64,000 bases of DNA from Excoecaria cochinchinensis (lineage: Eukaryota > Streptophyta > Magnoliopsida > Malpighiales > Euphorbiaceae), in contig CANTUQ010000055.1 of NCBI GenBank assembly GCA_947683425.1, forward strand, positions 23,678,001 through 23,742,000, written 5' to 3'. Both the position numbers and the translations under genes were made by a program. The notes below the pieces were generated by a model. It had not been told where the DNA came from. It saw only the letters and a list, made by a program, of their open reading frames with translations, and ran no database searches. Of the stretch, positions 34,596 through 46,700 are shown piece by piece. How positions within the stretch are numbered: position 1 is the first letter of the stretch; every line of letters begins with the position of its first letter.

Positions 34596-36720
34596 TGTGA
34601 CGCACGTCGGGTCCCGCGTGCCGCCCGTGCGACCGCCTGCTCGAGGGCGATCGGGGCATTTGTGGGTCCGTTGTCAACTTGCAATGAATTGCGAGTGCAT
34701 CTATTTTAGGCAACAAGGAGGTTTCATGGAGTCGCCACCCAATAGAACATTGGGAAAGTTTCTCTCGCATTGGAGAGCCTAAGACTGCGCTTATTATCCA
34801 TATTGGGCCAACCAAAGGGGTCTTGGAGGGTAAACCTCTCTCCCAAAGGAGCCTAGGATTAACGTCTAAGTCTCGTGACACAAGAGGTGTCTTGGAGGTC
34901 TTAGTTCCAACGAGTGATCGGATAGACCTCTCGCCTCTTTGAGCCCAAAGACCAGAGCTGGGTTCGGGACTTCTCATCTATTTCTACCTCGATCATTTTA
35001 TGATTAAATTTTGAACTCATTAATTCGCTCTCTCTCCACACGATGCAATTTAATTAAAAGTGCATTTTATTCACATGTCAAAGCGATAGATAAATAAAGG
35101 AATATTAAATCAAAAAAATTACAATAACACTAGGAGCGGAATACAACTCCCACTTATAAATGTGCAATACATACATAAGACGAGAGATTATTTATTTTGA
35201 GGACTTTGGTCCTCGCATGCATTTATTATAAAAATGATGTTTTTATTGTGGGAATTTTTCATTGGATGAAAAATAGGACATTGGATCCTTAATTTTATGA
35301 AAATCTCTCTTTATTAAATACAAAACATTCATCAATTTTTATATTTAGCGAGATACAAAAGGTATATTCATGTACATTAAATAATTAATAAATAAACAAA
35401 AGAATGAAATAACTAAAAAAGGTTAGAAAACTAAACCGGACGGAATCCTCCGAGCATGGTAGATTGCCCCTCTGGCTCAGGACAGTCCAAGAAAATCATA
35501 TATGCTCACAAAAGGTTAATGGGCATTAATATACAAAAGCGCAATATAAATAAAGCTCTAAAACTTGAGAGAGATAGAAAAAGGAAAAGAAAAGGGAGTT
35601 TGAAAATATGGAGGCAGAACCCAGGGACGGCCAGTGCCGAGTGACCGACGGGCATCAGTCAAGGTGACCAACATGTCCCATTGCTCACTCGAGAGAGGGC
35701 GTCTGTGGGAAGGGTGACCGACGAGCGTCGGTGAAACAGATGACCCGTCGGTCACTGCTATCTCTTAAAAATTACAGCAAAATAAATTTTTCAAAGCAAA
35801 AACAGATTTTTACCACAAAAACGAGATGAAAAGGATCAAAATAAAGAAAGATAAAAGTAAAAAGTCAGAAAACAAGAATAAAAATAAAGATGAAGTAATA
35901 AGGAGAAGAAGTCCGGAATATTTACCCTCAGATAATATTTTGGTTGGATTTTGGTGTCAATTAGAGTCCCGCATGCTCCACGAGAAGACAAAATGAAAGA
36001 TCAAAAATGAGGAAAATAGATTGTTTCCTTTTTTATCCTTCAAAAAACTGAATTTTGGAATCAAAACCTTAGGAAAACTAATTAGATTTAGCTCCTTTTT
36101 AATGGTTCGATTCTTAAACTAAAAGAGATTTCTTGAGATTTGTATTTGCTGGAGGAGAGAGAAAATAAGTGTTAATTTTGACAGAGTTTCCCCTTTAGAA
36201 ATTTCTCCAACCCCTTTCTAGGTGGGAAATGAAAGCTTTTATAGGCCAGGGGTGACCGACGGGCGTCGGTTCAATCCTACTGACACAAGGATTCAACCGA
36301 CGGGCCTGCAAATCTTATCGACAGGCGTCGGTTCAATCCTACTGAAACAAGAATTCAACCGACGGGCCTGCAAAATCTCACCGACGGGCATCGAAAAGGT
36401 CGCATGTTCCGGGAAATAAGGTTGCGTGCTCCGGAAAATCAGGTCCCTCCGACGGGCGTCGGAAAATCCCATTGGCCGTCTGTGACCCAAAGCGACGGTC
36501 TTGTCTTTGACAGACGGGCAGACCGCCGGTGGAGAAAAATACACCTTTTTGACCCAAAAATTCCCCATTTCCTCCCTCTTTCCTACGAAGACTGAAAGAA
36601 CACATTTCTCGTGAAGCAGGGGACCAAAACCTCTGAATCTCAACCGTTTGTAAGGACTCGGACGTTGATTCCTCATCGGGTAATCTCTAATCCAGACCGC
36701 CTCGGGACACGGTGCTTACA
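34596..36720 (-). repeat. C 5' LTR, full length (2125 bp)
   Basis: On the minus strand it runs from TGTAAGCACCGTG (36720) to GCGTCACA (34596), with 3-bp TGT/ACA ends. A TATA box CCTATAAAAG is at 36245-36236, directly downstream of the palindrome array (36256-36400). The GGACATTGG segment is at about 35280. A downstream box GGGTGGCGACTCC...GCCTAAAATAGATGC (about 34735-34690) recurs on the plus strand at 47140-47200. The right end joins A sequence at CATGTGTTATC. Confidence 0.88.
36236..36245 (-). promoter_or_regulatory. C LTR TATA box
   Basis: The minus strand reads CCTATAAAAG, about 11 bases downstream of the end of a GACCGACGGGCGTCGGT palindrome. The other LTR has the same pair at 21115-21124. 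It is the best promoter candidate for genomic RNA of C. Confidence 0.7.
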
Positions 36721-37002
36721 CATGTGTTATCAGTTCAGGACATTCGGATTTAGTCGAATTATTCTTATGATGAAGAACCGAAAGCCGTCATCACTCGGGA
36801 AGTGAGACAGTTGAGGAATAACCAAGTTCCTCTAGTCAAGGTTTTTTGGCAGCATCATGGAATCGAGGAAGCAACTTGGGAACTAGAGGCTACTATGAGG
36901 ATTCAATATCCACAATTGTTCAGTTCAGGTGAGAATTTCGGGGACGAAATTCTTATTAGTAGGGGAGAGTTGTCACACCCCGTTTTCCCCCTAGTAGTTT
37001 GA
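36721..37002 (+). pseudogene. A pol, end of second copy (chromodomain)
   Basis: Resumes A's second pol copy after element C. It holds the chromodomain (YDEEPKAVI, VPLVKVFWQHHG, EEATWELE) and the polyprotein end, with the stop at 37000-37002 inside the 3' LTR. About 45 bases present in copy 1 between MHD and YVLSV are missing, lost with C's left end. The ATTCGGATT/TAG stretch just inside carries one stop. The last 66 codons from 36802 are open. Confidence 0.85.
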
Positions 37003-37107
37003 GCCATGTTTGCATGTGTCTGTGTATGTGTTATGGTATTTTTGGTTTAAATGCATGATTGTGGGCTTGGTTAGAGTGTGTGTGCATGTATGTTAATAGT
37101 GTGTGCA

Positions 37108-40100
37108 TGTAATGGCCACAATATCGGGTTAGCAGTGAATAGTATTTTTCGATGGTAAATAGTGCACACGGGACAGAAATCTCACCCGGAGGTGAAAAAT
37201 ATTTTATTTGACCATCGGAAAATATTAGTCATGGTGGGTCCAGTGGTAAAATGTGGGGTGAAAATGAGTTTAAATAAACCTTGAAAAGTTAAAAATAAGA
37301 AAAATTCTGGACTGTATATAGGAATCCCGGTTTTGACTTAAATTTAACTGGACTTTTAAAAATAGTAAATGATCTCCAAAATTATTTTAAGATTATGGTT
37401 AAGCTTAGAATATTATTTAAAAATTTTTGGTAAAGAAAAATTAATTTTACGATAACACTGAAAATTATAGAATCAGACCGATTAGAGTGAGCCAGCGCCG
37501 AAAATGGATTCCGACCTGGCTGAAAATTTTTATGAGGACATAATTATATATTTTAAGAGTTATAAAATTAATTTTGAGAGAAATGGAGCTTGAGGAATGA
37601 GAGATTTAAATTAAAATCTCTTAATGGGCTATTAAATTTAATATGGGCCTAGAATTAGTGCTTGGATTGGCCCAGCCCACAAAAGGAGGATATTAAAAGG
37701 GCTGAAAAATCAGAGATTGAAGGAGAATTCCAGAAAATTTCAGCCCTCTCTAGTCCCTCTTTGGCCGAATCCCTTCTTTCCATTTTCTCTCCACCATTTT
37801 TCATTTCTTCCTCAATTTCTTTCCAATTTCAAGCCTCTCAAATAAAATTTAGCCCCTCTCTAACACAATTTCAACCTATAATTTCTAATTGAGTGAAAAA
37901 TTTGGGAAATTTCAAGTGGTTCAAGTTTAGGATTTGAAGTGAGGTAAGAGAAATTGAAGGTTTTAAATTTAATTAATGGTTCTAATAGGTAAATTAGGGT
38001 ATCTAGAATGCAATTATGGAGTTATATTGTGGTTAGAATGCATGGATTTTATAATAGCTCAACTTTGAATTTTTGCCATTATTAGGGAATAAAGAAATTG
38101 AAGGTTCTTCAAGAGGAAAAGGGAAAGGAAAAGAAGTACAAGAGGAGTAGAACAAGAATTGAAGGTGAGTGGTTACTAATTCTAACTATGTCCATTAATT
38201 TAGGATGAATTTAGGTTATGTTCAAAGGGTAATCAGGTGAAATATGCATGTTAAATTGAAATAAATGTTATAATCATGGTTTAGTGTGTTAGAAATAATA
38301 AATGGAGGGGTTAATTGAAGAAGAATTAAATTGTAGGGTAGTGAGACTAGAGTGGCTGAAAGGTATACCAAGGGGAAATTAGGGTATACATTAGGTATAT
38401 TAGTAAAATGAATGTATATACATGTGATTCAATAAATAAAATTAGGTATGAATAATAATGGGATAAAAATAAATTATAATAATATGAGTAAAGGTGTTGG
38501 CCGAATGCTAAGGTTAGAGAATTAAAGGTGTAACTTTGTTAAATTTTAACTAATAAAAGTATAATATGAAAATAGGATAAAAATGAAGTGTATGCTAATT
38601 TATTTGGAATTTATTATGCATAAATGAATATTTTGGAATAAATTAGTATATTGTGTTTATAACCAAAAAAAAATTTAATTAAATGTGAAATTTAATGGAA
38701 AGTATAATGTAATTTGATTATAGATTAAGAATTGAGGGTATGGTAATTTACTTATAATTTGTGGAGGATAAATGAATATTTTAAGAATGAATTAGTATAT
38801 AATAATTTAAAAGAAATGAAGTTAAATGTATAGTTTTAAATGAATTATTGTTTTAAATGATTATGTTATTAAATAAGTAACGAAGTAAATATATTTTAGT
38901 AAGAAAATAATGAATATTATGAAGTTTGATTATGTGGGTATAATGGTATGTCATGTTAAAATAAAGTGAATATTTGTTTATCTTGCCCTTAGTAATAGTC
39001 TAGTAGTTAAATCTAGCTCAGGATATAATTGGCTAGCCATAGGGACAGTAAAACCGTGGTGTGAGTCATGGCGACTCACTACAAGTAGGCCAATGGCGGT
39101 CTACAAATGAATGAATGTTCAAAATGTCAAATGAAATGAAATGTAAATATATTAGTGGTCCTACGGAGTCACTTTGGAATGATGTGGATCTGTGTGGTCT
39201 ACGTCCCGCATATCCGGTTCGGAGATTTGTACTGGACCGATACTAGGGGCAAATTAGTAAAAACAAGTAAAATTGATTAAACTTGAACCAATGCATGAAA
39301 AAAAAGAAAAAGGACTAAAATGAAATAAAAATTGTAAAGATTAGGGACTAATTAGCCAAGGTAATATTTATATAGTAAATGAAGGTAAATTAAAGAAAAG
39401 GAAGGTTTTTGGGTATAAATACTAATTTTAAGTAGATAAATTAGGACTAAAATGAAATTAGCCATAAAAATAATAAAGTGAGAAATAAATAATAAATTAG
39501 TAGGTTAAATAATAAATTAAATCAAGAACTTAAGATAGTTAATGGCAATTTGGTAAATATATGACATAGAATGACAAAATCATAATTAAAGGCAAAAATT
39601 AAAGACTAAATTGGAAATTTATATTAAAACAATTAAATTAGAAATAAAATGATATAATATAATGCAATAGATTAGTGTTAAAGGAAGAGAATGAAATTAA
39701 ATAAATAATTGAGTAAACTATTATATAAAGGACGATTTTTGAATATATGTTAAGATATCAAACTAATGTAAAGAAATTATATTTAGTAAAGTAAATAGAT
39801 TATTTAAATAGTTAAATGGGAATAATGGACGTAGATGATAATAACAATGGTGTTAAGAATAATTACTAATTAATTAATAATAATGATAATAATAATAATA
39901 AAAATTGCATGGAGAATAAGTTAATCGATGAGTTTAAAAAGTAAATTGAATAATAGAAATAATTAAATGCATTAGTAAGGTTTACATAAATTAGGATAGA
40001 TGCATCAAATATTGTAATGAAAATATACAATAAATAGTTGGATAGAAATTCTTAGAATTGTAACCACCACTGAGTATTCTTAATGCTCAGCACGTAGTTT

Positions 40101-40603
40101 CTATTGACTGCGTGTAGGTACAGGCTAGGCATGGAGCAAGCATACGACTTTTTGGAAGCTTTTGGATCTAAGCAAGTACAAGATTTTTCTATAGTTTTTT
40201 AAAGTATGGCATGTATATACTTTTATGATGATGAAATTTTTGGATTTTGTAATTTATGGTGTGTAATGGACATTATTATGTAGTGGATATTATAAGACTG
40301 TTTATGGTGTTTGGATGATAAAGAAAATATTATAGGTGGTTGTTGTGCCCGTGTGGGCTGCGGTTTGTTGATTTGCAGGTTTGGGTAGCGTAGAATTATA
40401 GCCGTTATGCTGCCGAAATTTTCATAGATTTAATTAATAAAATTGGACAGTATAGGTCATTGATTAAGTATAACAAGTCATAATTAAAATGGCTAAGCTT
40501 AATTTATATGAAACAAATTAATTCGCATGTAAATATAAGTAACTCCATTGGTAATTGACATAACCGCTAACGTACGTTAGAAAAGTTATATAAGGGTGTT
40601 ACA
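37108..40603 (+). repeat. Solo LTR S (3496 bp), TSD GTGCA
   Basis: It starts TGTAATGGCC and ends GGGTGTTACA, with inverted 5-bp ends TGTAA/TTACA and perfect flanking copies of GTGCA at 37103-37107 and 40604-40608. There is no internal region, so it is a solo LTR formed by LTR-LTR recombination, inserted in A's 3' LTR. Plausible parts are TATTAAAAGG (about 37690), a C/T-rich leader, GAGGTAAGAG (about 37940), a purine-rich block ending AAGGTGAGTG (about 38163), the hairpin GTGAGT/ACTCAC (about 39060-39078), a long A/T-rich stretch with TAA runs (39260-40040), and CTGAGTATT/AATGCTCAG (40070-40090). It holds no coding region. Confidence 0.92.
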
Positions 40604-40714
40604 GTGCATTAGTGGGATTAGTCTTGTGTGTGTTGTCATGCATATTAGTTGGGTGTGAGTGGTCAAGTTCCACCAATATTAGAGTGACATGTGTCTAGGG
40701 TTTTAAGAAGTGGG

Positions 40715-40723
40715 TATAAATAG
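40715..40723 (+). promoter_or_regulatory. A LTR TATA box
   Basis: TATAAATAG is followed by AGAGAGAAAAGAGAG and a C/T-rich leader, the usual start region of a chromovirus LTR transcript. It is the clearest promoter among the chromovirus LTRs of the window. Confidence 0.75.
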
Positions 40724-41554
40724 AAGGAGAGAGAAAAGAGAGCAGCCATCTTTGCTGCCCTTGCCGTTCTTCCTCCTCTCTTTATCCCTCCATCCTCTTT
40801 TCTCTTCAAGTGTGCTCTAGTGTTGATCTCAGTGGTTTTGGTGGAAATTGATCATCTCTCAAGTCTTATTTGGGTGAGTAGCTGAGTCTTCTTCTTTTTC
40901 TCCTTCTCTTAGTCTATTAGAATGTATTTTAACTTAGAGTTTTTGTGTGTTTGTGTGTTCTTCTTGGGTTCCTGGATTAAAAGCGCCTACCCATGATCCC
41001 AAGGGGAAAGAGAAGGCATCTGGGAGTGGAGCTTGCATCTAAGAGCATAAGATTTACAGGTTTGGGAATATTTGCATTTTCTGTATCCTTGTTGTGGTAG
41101 AATGTTTTGCTGTTAATCTGATGCCTTTGGTGATACATGCTGGAATAAATGTGTTGAGTTTTGGTTGATTCAAGTTATATGCATGTTTGTTGAACTATGA
41201 GAATAGATTTGAGTTGGATTAATGTTACTGTGATCTTTCTGGGTTGCTACTGTCGAAATTCTGGGTTGCTACTGTCGAAATTCTGGGTTGTGGTTTGTTC
41301 TTGAATTGATTATAATGAATGTGTAAAATATGCATATGTGTTGTTGTTTGTGTTGGGAATTGCCGATCTCAGGTAAGTCATTTTTGGAAGTTTTTTGAAG
41401 TTTTGGGCAAGTTTTAAAACTCGGGAGTTCTGCAGATTTTGATCGCAGAATCAGTGCGTCCAAGTCCCGATTGAACTACCATCTTCCGATCGAAAATGCC
41501 TGAGTACACAACGCTCGGCCGTCGGTCAAAAGACGGGAAGTTCCCGATCGAGAA

Positions 41555-42060
41555 AATTGAAAGCACGATTCGTGCTTTTACTGGGATCCAGGTCACGAGA
41601 CATGCTGAAGAGCACGACTCGTGATATGGTGTAGAGAGAGGCGACACGAGTCGTGCTATACAAGCACGAGTCGTGTCCCCTGCTCCCCCTTCCTGATTGT
41701 TTTGCTCTCCTTTCTGATCGGACTTCAACTCTCGGCTCTCGGCTCTTGCGCGATACTTTGCTACCGAACGGGAGATGAGAGATCTGATCAGATATCGCCG
41801 AGGAAGTCTGCGATTCATGTTGGCTGGAAGACAAGTCACGAGTCATGCTTCACAAGCACGACTTGTGACCAGACTTGAGCACCAGCACGACTTGTGCTCC
41901 TGCTCCTCCCACGCGATCGGCAAATGTTGGCCTAGATTGAGCGTCGACACGAGTCGTGTTGATCCTTCACGACTCGTGCCCTCGCCCCCTCCTCTTGCGT
42001 TTGGCCTTTGGCCTCTGTCGCGAGCGCGACTCTTATCGCGATCGCGACAGTGTGCCTCCG
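41555..42060 (+). repeat. CpG-rich palindrome array in A 3' LTR
   Basis: At least nine degenerate inverted repeats of the word CACGAgTCGTG occur, for example AAAGCACGATTCGTGCTTT (about 41561), CACGACTCGTG (about 41614), CACGAGTCGTG (about 41646 and 41668), CACGACTTGTG (about 41859 and 41886), CACGAGTCGTG (about 41949) and CACGACTCGTG (about 41970). The array ends in TCGCGAGCGCGAC and ATCGCGATCGCGAC near 42017-42044. This is a sharp GC and CpG peak in an AT-rich LTR. The J insertion in the 5' LTR lies in this same ATCGCGATCGCGA word. Confidence 0.85.
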
Positions 42061-42229
42061 CTTGGCTAGTTTGTTCAAAAGTGCCCTGTTTTGACTTAAT
42101 GAATTTCTTATCTCCTTGGCATGAATTTTTACTACTGTGTGATGCAATTATCATGCTTCCGTATGAATAAAGCTATGATTGCTTCATGATAAACTATATG
42201 CTATTTTTGGAACATGACCTGCTTTATGC

Positions 42230-42765
42230 ATGACTTGCGAGAGTCAATCTAGTGGATAGTTAGGCATGCCTAATAGAGCTCAGTGGCTGCAGCCTCAGTT
42301 CAGTTTTGGACCCCAATCAGGTCCCCGTTTGGTTCCTCACGAACCTCTGTATGTCAGGGTCTTATTTAAGATCCCTCAGTAAAATATTTTGAATGAGAAA
42401 AATGTAATGTTGCTTTTCGAATGGTACCCACGGGTACCCCTCTGTATTCACTCGTTATCCACTATTGTGAGTTAGCAGGTGTATTGTCTGTTTGTTATGA
42501 TTATGAAAATATGAACATCCGATCGGTTCTGGCTATCAGTATGTGAAGCAATATGTTCATGAATGTATATGTATACGAATGTGAGCATGGACTATCAAAT
42601 GCTATCAATGTGATTCAGTTATAATTATATTATATGATTCTCAGCTTATGCCATATGTATGCATTTTGCTTTGACGACTACTGTGAGTGGCCATCCATAC
42701 AATTGTTGTGTTTTCCCCACTAAGCGTTATCGCTTAGCACGGGTGTTTTATCCGTGCAAATGCGG
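42230..42765 (+). promoter_or_regulatory. Stem-loop chain in A 3' LTR
   Basis: TTAGGCATGCCTAA (42260-42273), GGTACCCACGGGTACC (about 42423-42438), CTAAGCG/CGCTTAG (42720-42737) and then GCACGG/CCGTGC follow in the order seen in B. The arms are intact, whereas the A 5' LTR copy has lost one pair in the CTAAACG stem. Confidence 0.55.
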
Positions 42766-43122
42766 AAGGTGATTAGGTTCTGGGAGAGTCACCGCCAGTC
42801 AAGCCAACACAGAGGTTAATGTTAGGGCTTAGCATTTTGTCTTATGATTATTTTGTATTAGTGAACCCTCTATGTATTTATTCTTTTGTTCAGCTTCCGC
42901 TTTGTAATTTTGATAGATGAAATTAATTGGTAATATCAGAACAGTTTTATAATGAATGAATGATCAGTTATGTTTAAAAGTTTTTAATTCCTCTATACTC
43001 TTGTATGTTGAGTTTATGTGTATGAATGTTATTAAATCGTCCTGCTTGGTGACACCCTTGCTCATACAGGTTCTCACTCCCTCGCGGATGGGTTCCCCTA
43101 CGTATGGGTAGGGGGTGTTATA

Positions 43123-46100
43123 AGAAGTATTATGCTTTATACTGCACCTATTGAGAAGTCGAGCTTAACTGCCCATATCTCTCTTGACCAACCAAAAAGT
43201 ACTCTTTCTGATAAAGATCATTTGCAATGTGATTACTGTGGTAAGCCAAGGCATACTAAAGAGACTTGCTGGAAGTTGCATGGGAGACCTAATAGGGGCC
43301 GTGGGGGAAAATGAGCTAATCCAACAAGGGCTCAAGCACATGTGTTAGAAATAGTAGAATCATCTAAGGAGTCAGTCTCAATTGAAAGTCTCTCTTCTGA
43401 TGAAATTTTACATTTCAAACATCTCCTGTCTCAGCTTAATTCCTCCTCCTGTGCTACCTCTAATTTTGTCAAGTCAGGTACTACTTTTTCTCATCATAAC
43501 TCATGGATTATTGATTCTGTTGCGAATTGACATATGACATGCATTTCTAAAGGCTTTCTTAACTATTCTCCTTATTTAAAAAGGGATAGTGTCAGGGTGG
43601 TTGATGGGTCTTTAACCCCTATTTCTAGGACAGGTTTTGTTGTCTGTACTCCTAATATTAAATTGTCTTATGTTCTTCATGTTCCTCAATTTCCTGTCAA
43701 TCTTTTATCTTTCAGTGCTATCACTAAAACTCTTAACTGTAAGGTTGAATTTTTTCCTGATTATTGTATCTTTCAGGATCTTCAAACAGGGAGGAGCATT
43801 GGCAGTGGTAGAGAGTATGATGGCTTATATACGCTAGAAGAAAGTCAAGATTTGGCTCTTTTTGGGGGATATCAGGATGTTAACCAGGAGATAATTCAGT
43901 GGCATATACGATTAGGGCATCCATCATTTTTTGTCTTAGAAAAACTTTATCCTAGTTTATTTGCTAGAACTCAGTTTGATTCTTTATCTTGTGATGCTTG
44001 TGAGTATGCTAAACATACTAAAAACGCTTATCCTTTGAGTGATAATAAAGCCAGTGAGCCATTTATGATTGTTCATTCTGATGTTTGGGGGCCTACACAG
44101 ATTGCCTCTTTGTCTAGAAATCGATGGTTTGTTACTTTCATTGATTGTTGCACTAGAATGACTTGGGTGTATTTGATTAAGGAAAAAAGAGTGATGTTTT
44201 CTCCTGTTTTCAATTTTTTATAAAATGGTTCACACCCAATTTGATGCTAAAATAAAAGTTTTACGGTCTAATAATGGGACAGAATATATGGATAGTAGGT
44301 TTGGTACTTATTTGGAGTCTCATGGGATTATTCACCAAACTAGTTATCCTTATATTAGTGCTCAAAATGGTATAGCTGAAAGAAAAAATAGATATTTGTT
44401 AGAAGTTGCTAGATCCCTTGTTTACTATGCATGTTCCAAAGTCATATTGGGGGGATGCTATACTAGCAGCTACCTATCTCATTAATAGAATGCCTCTCAA
44501 AGCTCTCAACTTTAGGACTCCTGTAAAAGTCTTAACTGGGAAAACTGGCTATACTGTTCCACCAAAGATCTTTTGGTGTGTTTGCTTTGTTCATACTAGT
44601 AATGTTGGGAAACTAGATCCGAGAGCACTGAGATGTGTGTTCGTTAGATATTCTCCAACTCAAAAGGAATATAAGTGCTATCATCCTCCATCTAGGAAAT
44701 TCTATGTGAATATGGATGTTACCTTTTGGGAGTCTGAACCTTATTTTGGCATTAGTCAATCACCTCTTCAGGGGGAGAATAGTGAAGAAGTGGTGAAGAA
44801 TGTACTTGTACTACCTCATGATCTTGTTCAAAGGGAGAATGAAGAGATTGTTGTTCAGGAGGAGAATGTTGTTGATGTCCAGGGGGAGCAGAATGTTGAT
44901 GTTCAGTGGGAGGAGAATGTTATTGGTCCTTTAGATAGACCTGACTTGTTGAGATTCTCGAGGAAGAATAGGTCTGAAGAAGCCATCATGCATTCTACAT
45001 TGCCAGAATTCACGGGTGAGTTATCTTTTGATTCTGATTTAAATTTGCCCATTGCTTAAAGAAAAGGAGTCAGGTCGTGTACAAAATATTCAATGTCTAA
45101 CTTTGTCTCTTATGATTCTTTGTCTCGCTCCTATAGAGCCTTTTCCTTGTCTCTTTCTTCTATGTCTATTCCACAGGATTGGAGGGAAGCTATCAAGGAT
45201 CCAAAGTGGAGAGAAGCTATGGTTGAAGAAATGAAACCTCTCTCTAAAAATGAAACCTAAGAACTAGTTGACTCTCAAGACAAAAAGTTAGTTGGGTGTA
45301 AGTGGGTGTTCACAATAAAACACAAAGCTAATGGTTCGATTGAAAGATTCAAAGCTAGATTAGTGGCAAAGGGATTCACTCAAACTTATGGAGTTGACTA
45401 TCAGGAGACATTCGCACCCATTGCTAAAATGAATACAATTAGAATCTTGCTATCTTGTGCAGCTAACTTGGATTGGGATTTGCAGTAATTTGATGTGAAG
45501 AATGCATTTCTCCATGGGGACGTGGAAGAAGAGGTTTATATGGAGATTCCTCCTAGTTTTGATGATGGAAGAACTCAAGGGAAGGTGTGCAGACTGAATA
45601 AATCCTTGTATGGGTTGAAACAATCTCTGAGGTCTTGGTTTGATAGATTCAGTAAAGCCATGATATCTTTTGGTTATCAATAAAGTAATGTTGATCATAC
45701 CCTTTTTATGAGACACTCCAAGAGTAAGATCACTCTTCTCATTGTTTATATTGATGACATAGTGATGACAGGGGATGATAAAGAAGAAATGGTTCGGCTA
45801 AAGAAGCTCTTAACTCAGGAGTTTAAAATCAAGGATCTTGGGAAGCTACAATATTTCTTGGGAATTGAAGTTGCTAGATCAACCAAAGGGATATTTATTT
45901 CTCAGAGAAAATACATTCTGGATCTTTTGGATGAAACTGGTATGTTGGGATGCAAACCAGTAGATACACCCATTGAAAGTAACTATAAGTTGCAAGCAAG
46001 AACTGAAGAATCAGTTGATAAGGGCAGATATCAAAGATTGGTTGCTAGACTTATTTATCTATCTCACACTAAGCTAGACATTGCCTATGCAGTTAGCTTG

Positions 46101-46700
46101 GTGAGTCAGTTTATGCATGATGTTAGAGAATCTCATCAGCAAGCTGTTTTTCGCATTTTACGGTATTTAAAATTAGCTCCAAGAAGTGGTCTTCTTTTTT
46201 CAAAAAATGGTCATCTACGAATTGAAGTCTTCACAGATGCAAATTGGGCTGGATCTCTAGATGAAAGAAGATCCACTTCTGGTTATTGTACATTTGTAGG
46301 AGGTAATTTAGTTACTTGGAGAAGTAAGAAACAAAGTGTAGTCTCAAGATCTAGTGCATAAGCATAATATAGAGGTATGGCTCAAGGTGTTTGTGAGTTG
46401 TTATGGTTGCAGAAGTTATTAGCAGAGTTGAATTTGGCTGAAAAAGACAGACTATTTTTGTATTGTGATAACAAAGTTGCGATCAGTATTGCTCATAATC
46501 CAGTTCAACATGACAGGACAAAATATATCAAAATTGATCGACACTTCATCAAAGAAAAATTATATGATGGTATATTGAGCCTATTTCATGTAACATCAGA
46601 CAGACAGTTAGCTAATGTTTTCACAAAAGGACTCAGTAGTCGAGCCTTCCAAGCCATAGTTTGCAAGCTGGGCATGTGTAATATTTTTGCACCAACTTGA
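43123..46700 (+). pseudogene. copia element K: gag end, protease, integrase, RT, RNase H
   Basis: K begins abruptly at A's LTR end with gag sequence carrying a CCHC knuckle (CDYCGKPRHTKETCWKLHG, about 43228). The protease region is degenerate (SWIIDSVAN, where an Asp-Ser-Gly type box is expected). Integrase follows: HIRLGHPS, CDACEYAKHTKN, and Asp residues in IVHSDVWGP; the second box reads RSNNGTEY, so the catalytic Asp is lost. RT has FDVKNAFLHGDVEEEVYM and an intact YIDDIVMTGDD (about 45747). RNase H has FTDANWAGS and DNKVAISIAHNP. Stops lie at about 43312, 43528, 45240, 45486, 45681 and 46359. Frameshifts occur at about 44220, 44440 and 45060-45300. K's 5' half should lie left of A, outside the window. 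Confidence 0.88.

Larger units (their letters stand above)
20061..36720 (-). mobile_element. Tat-lineage Ty3/gypsy element C with two extra genes
   Basis: A 16.66 kb element on the minus strand. The order in its own direction is 5' LTR (36720-34596), PBS, leader, gag-protease, pol with a second (archaeal-type) RNase H, integrase, an antisense spliced gene, a sense spliced gene, a 3' UTR with tandem repeats, polypurine tract, and a truncated 3' LTR (21591-20061). Second RNase H domain, large size, tRNA-Arg-like PBS and extra ORFs are all characters of the plant Tat lineage. The left end is deleted together with about 45 bp of A, so no TSD can be checked. Coding regions carry many stops. Confidence 0.92.
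2208..43122 (+). mobile_element. Ty3/gypsy Tekay/Del-type element A (decayed host of nested insertions)
   Basis: The parts of A are: 5' LTR 3' portion 2208-3291, internal region 3292-5361 and 15863-20060, internal remainder 36721-36970, and 3' LTR 36971-37107 plus 40604-43122. Parts on both sides of B join cleanly in the RT domain, and the parts around S join in the LTR. The LTR ends follow the TGTCACACCCC...GGTGTTACA pattern and the primer site is the initiator tRNA-Met type, as in Tekay/Del chromoviruses. A shares many stop codons between its two pol copies. On the right A ends inside copia element K. Its left flank is hidden by J. Confidence 0.85.
36971..43122 (+). repeat. A 3' LTR, split by solo LTR S
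   Basis: It starts TGTCACACCCCG after AGTAGGGGAGAGT and ends GGGGGTGTTATA at 43122 (usual end TTACA, one C-to-T). Without the insertion (37108-40603 and one target copy) it is about 2.65 kb, close to B's LTR. It contains a TATA box (40715-40723), a C/T-rich leader, a GTGAGT donor-like site at 40873, a CpG palindrome array (41555-42060) and the stem-loop chain (42230-42765). The 3' half matches the A 5' LTR remnant. Confidence 0.88.
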
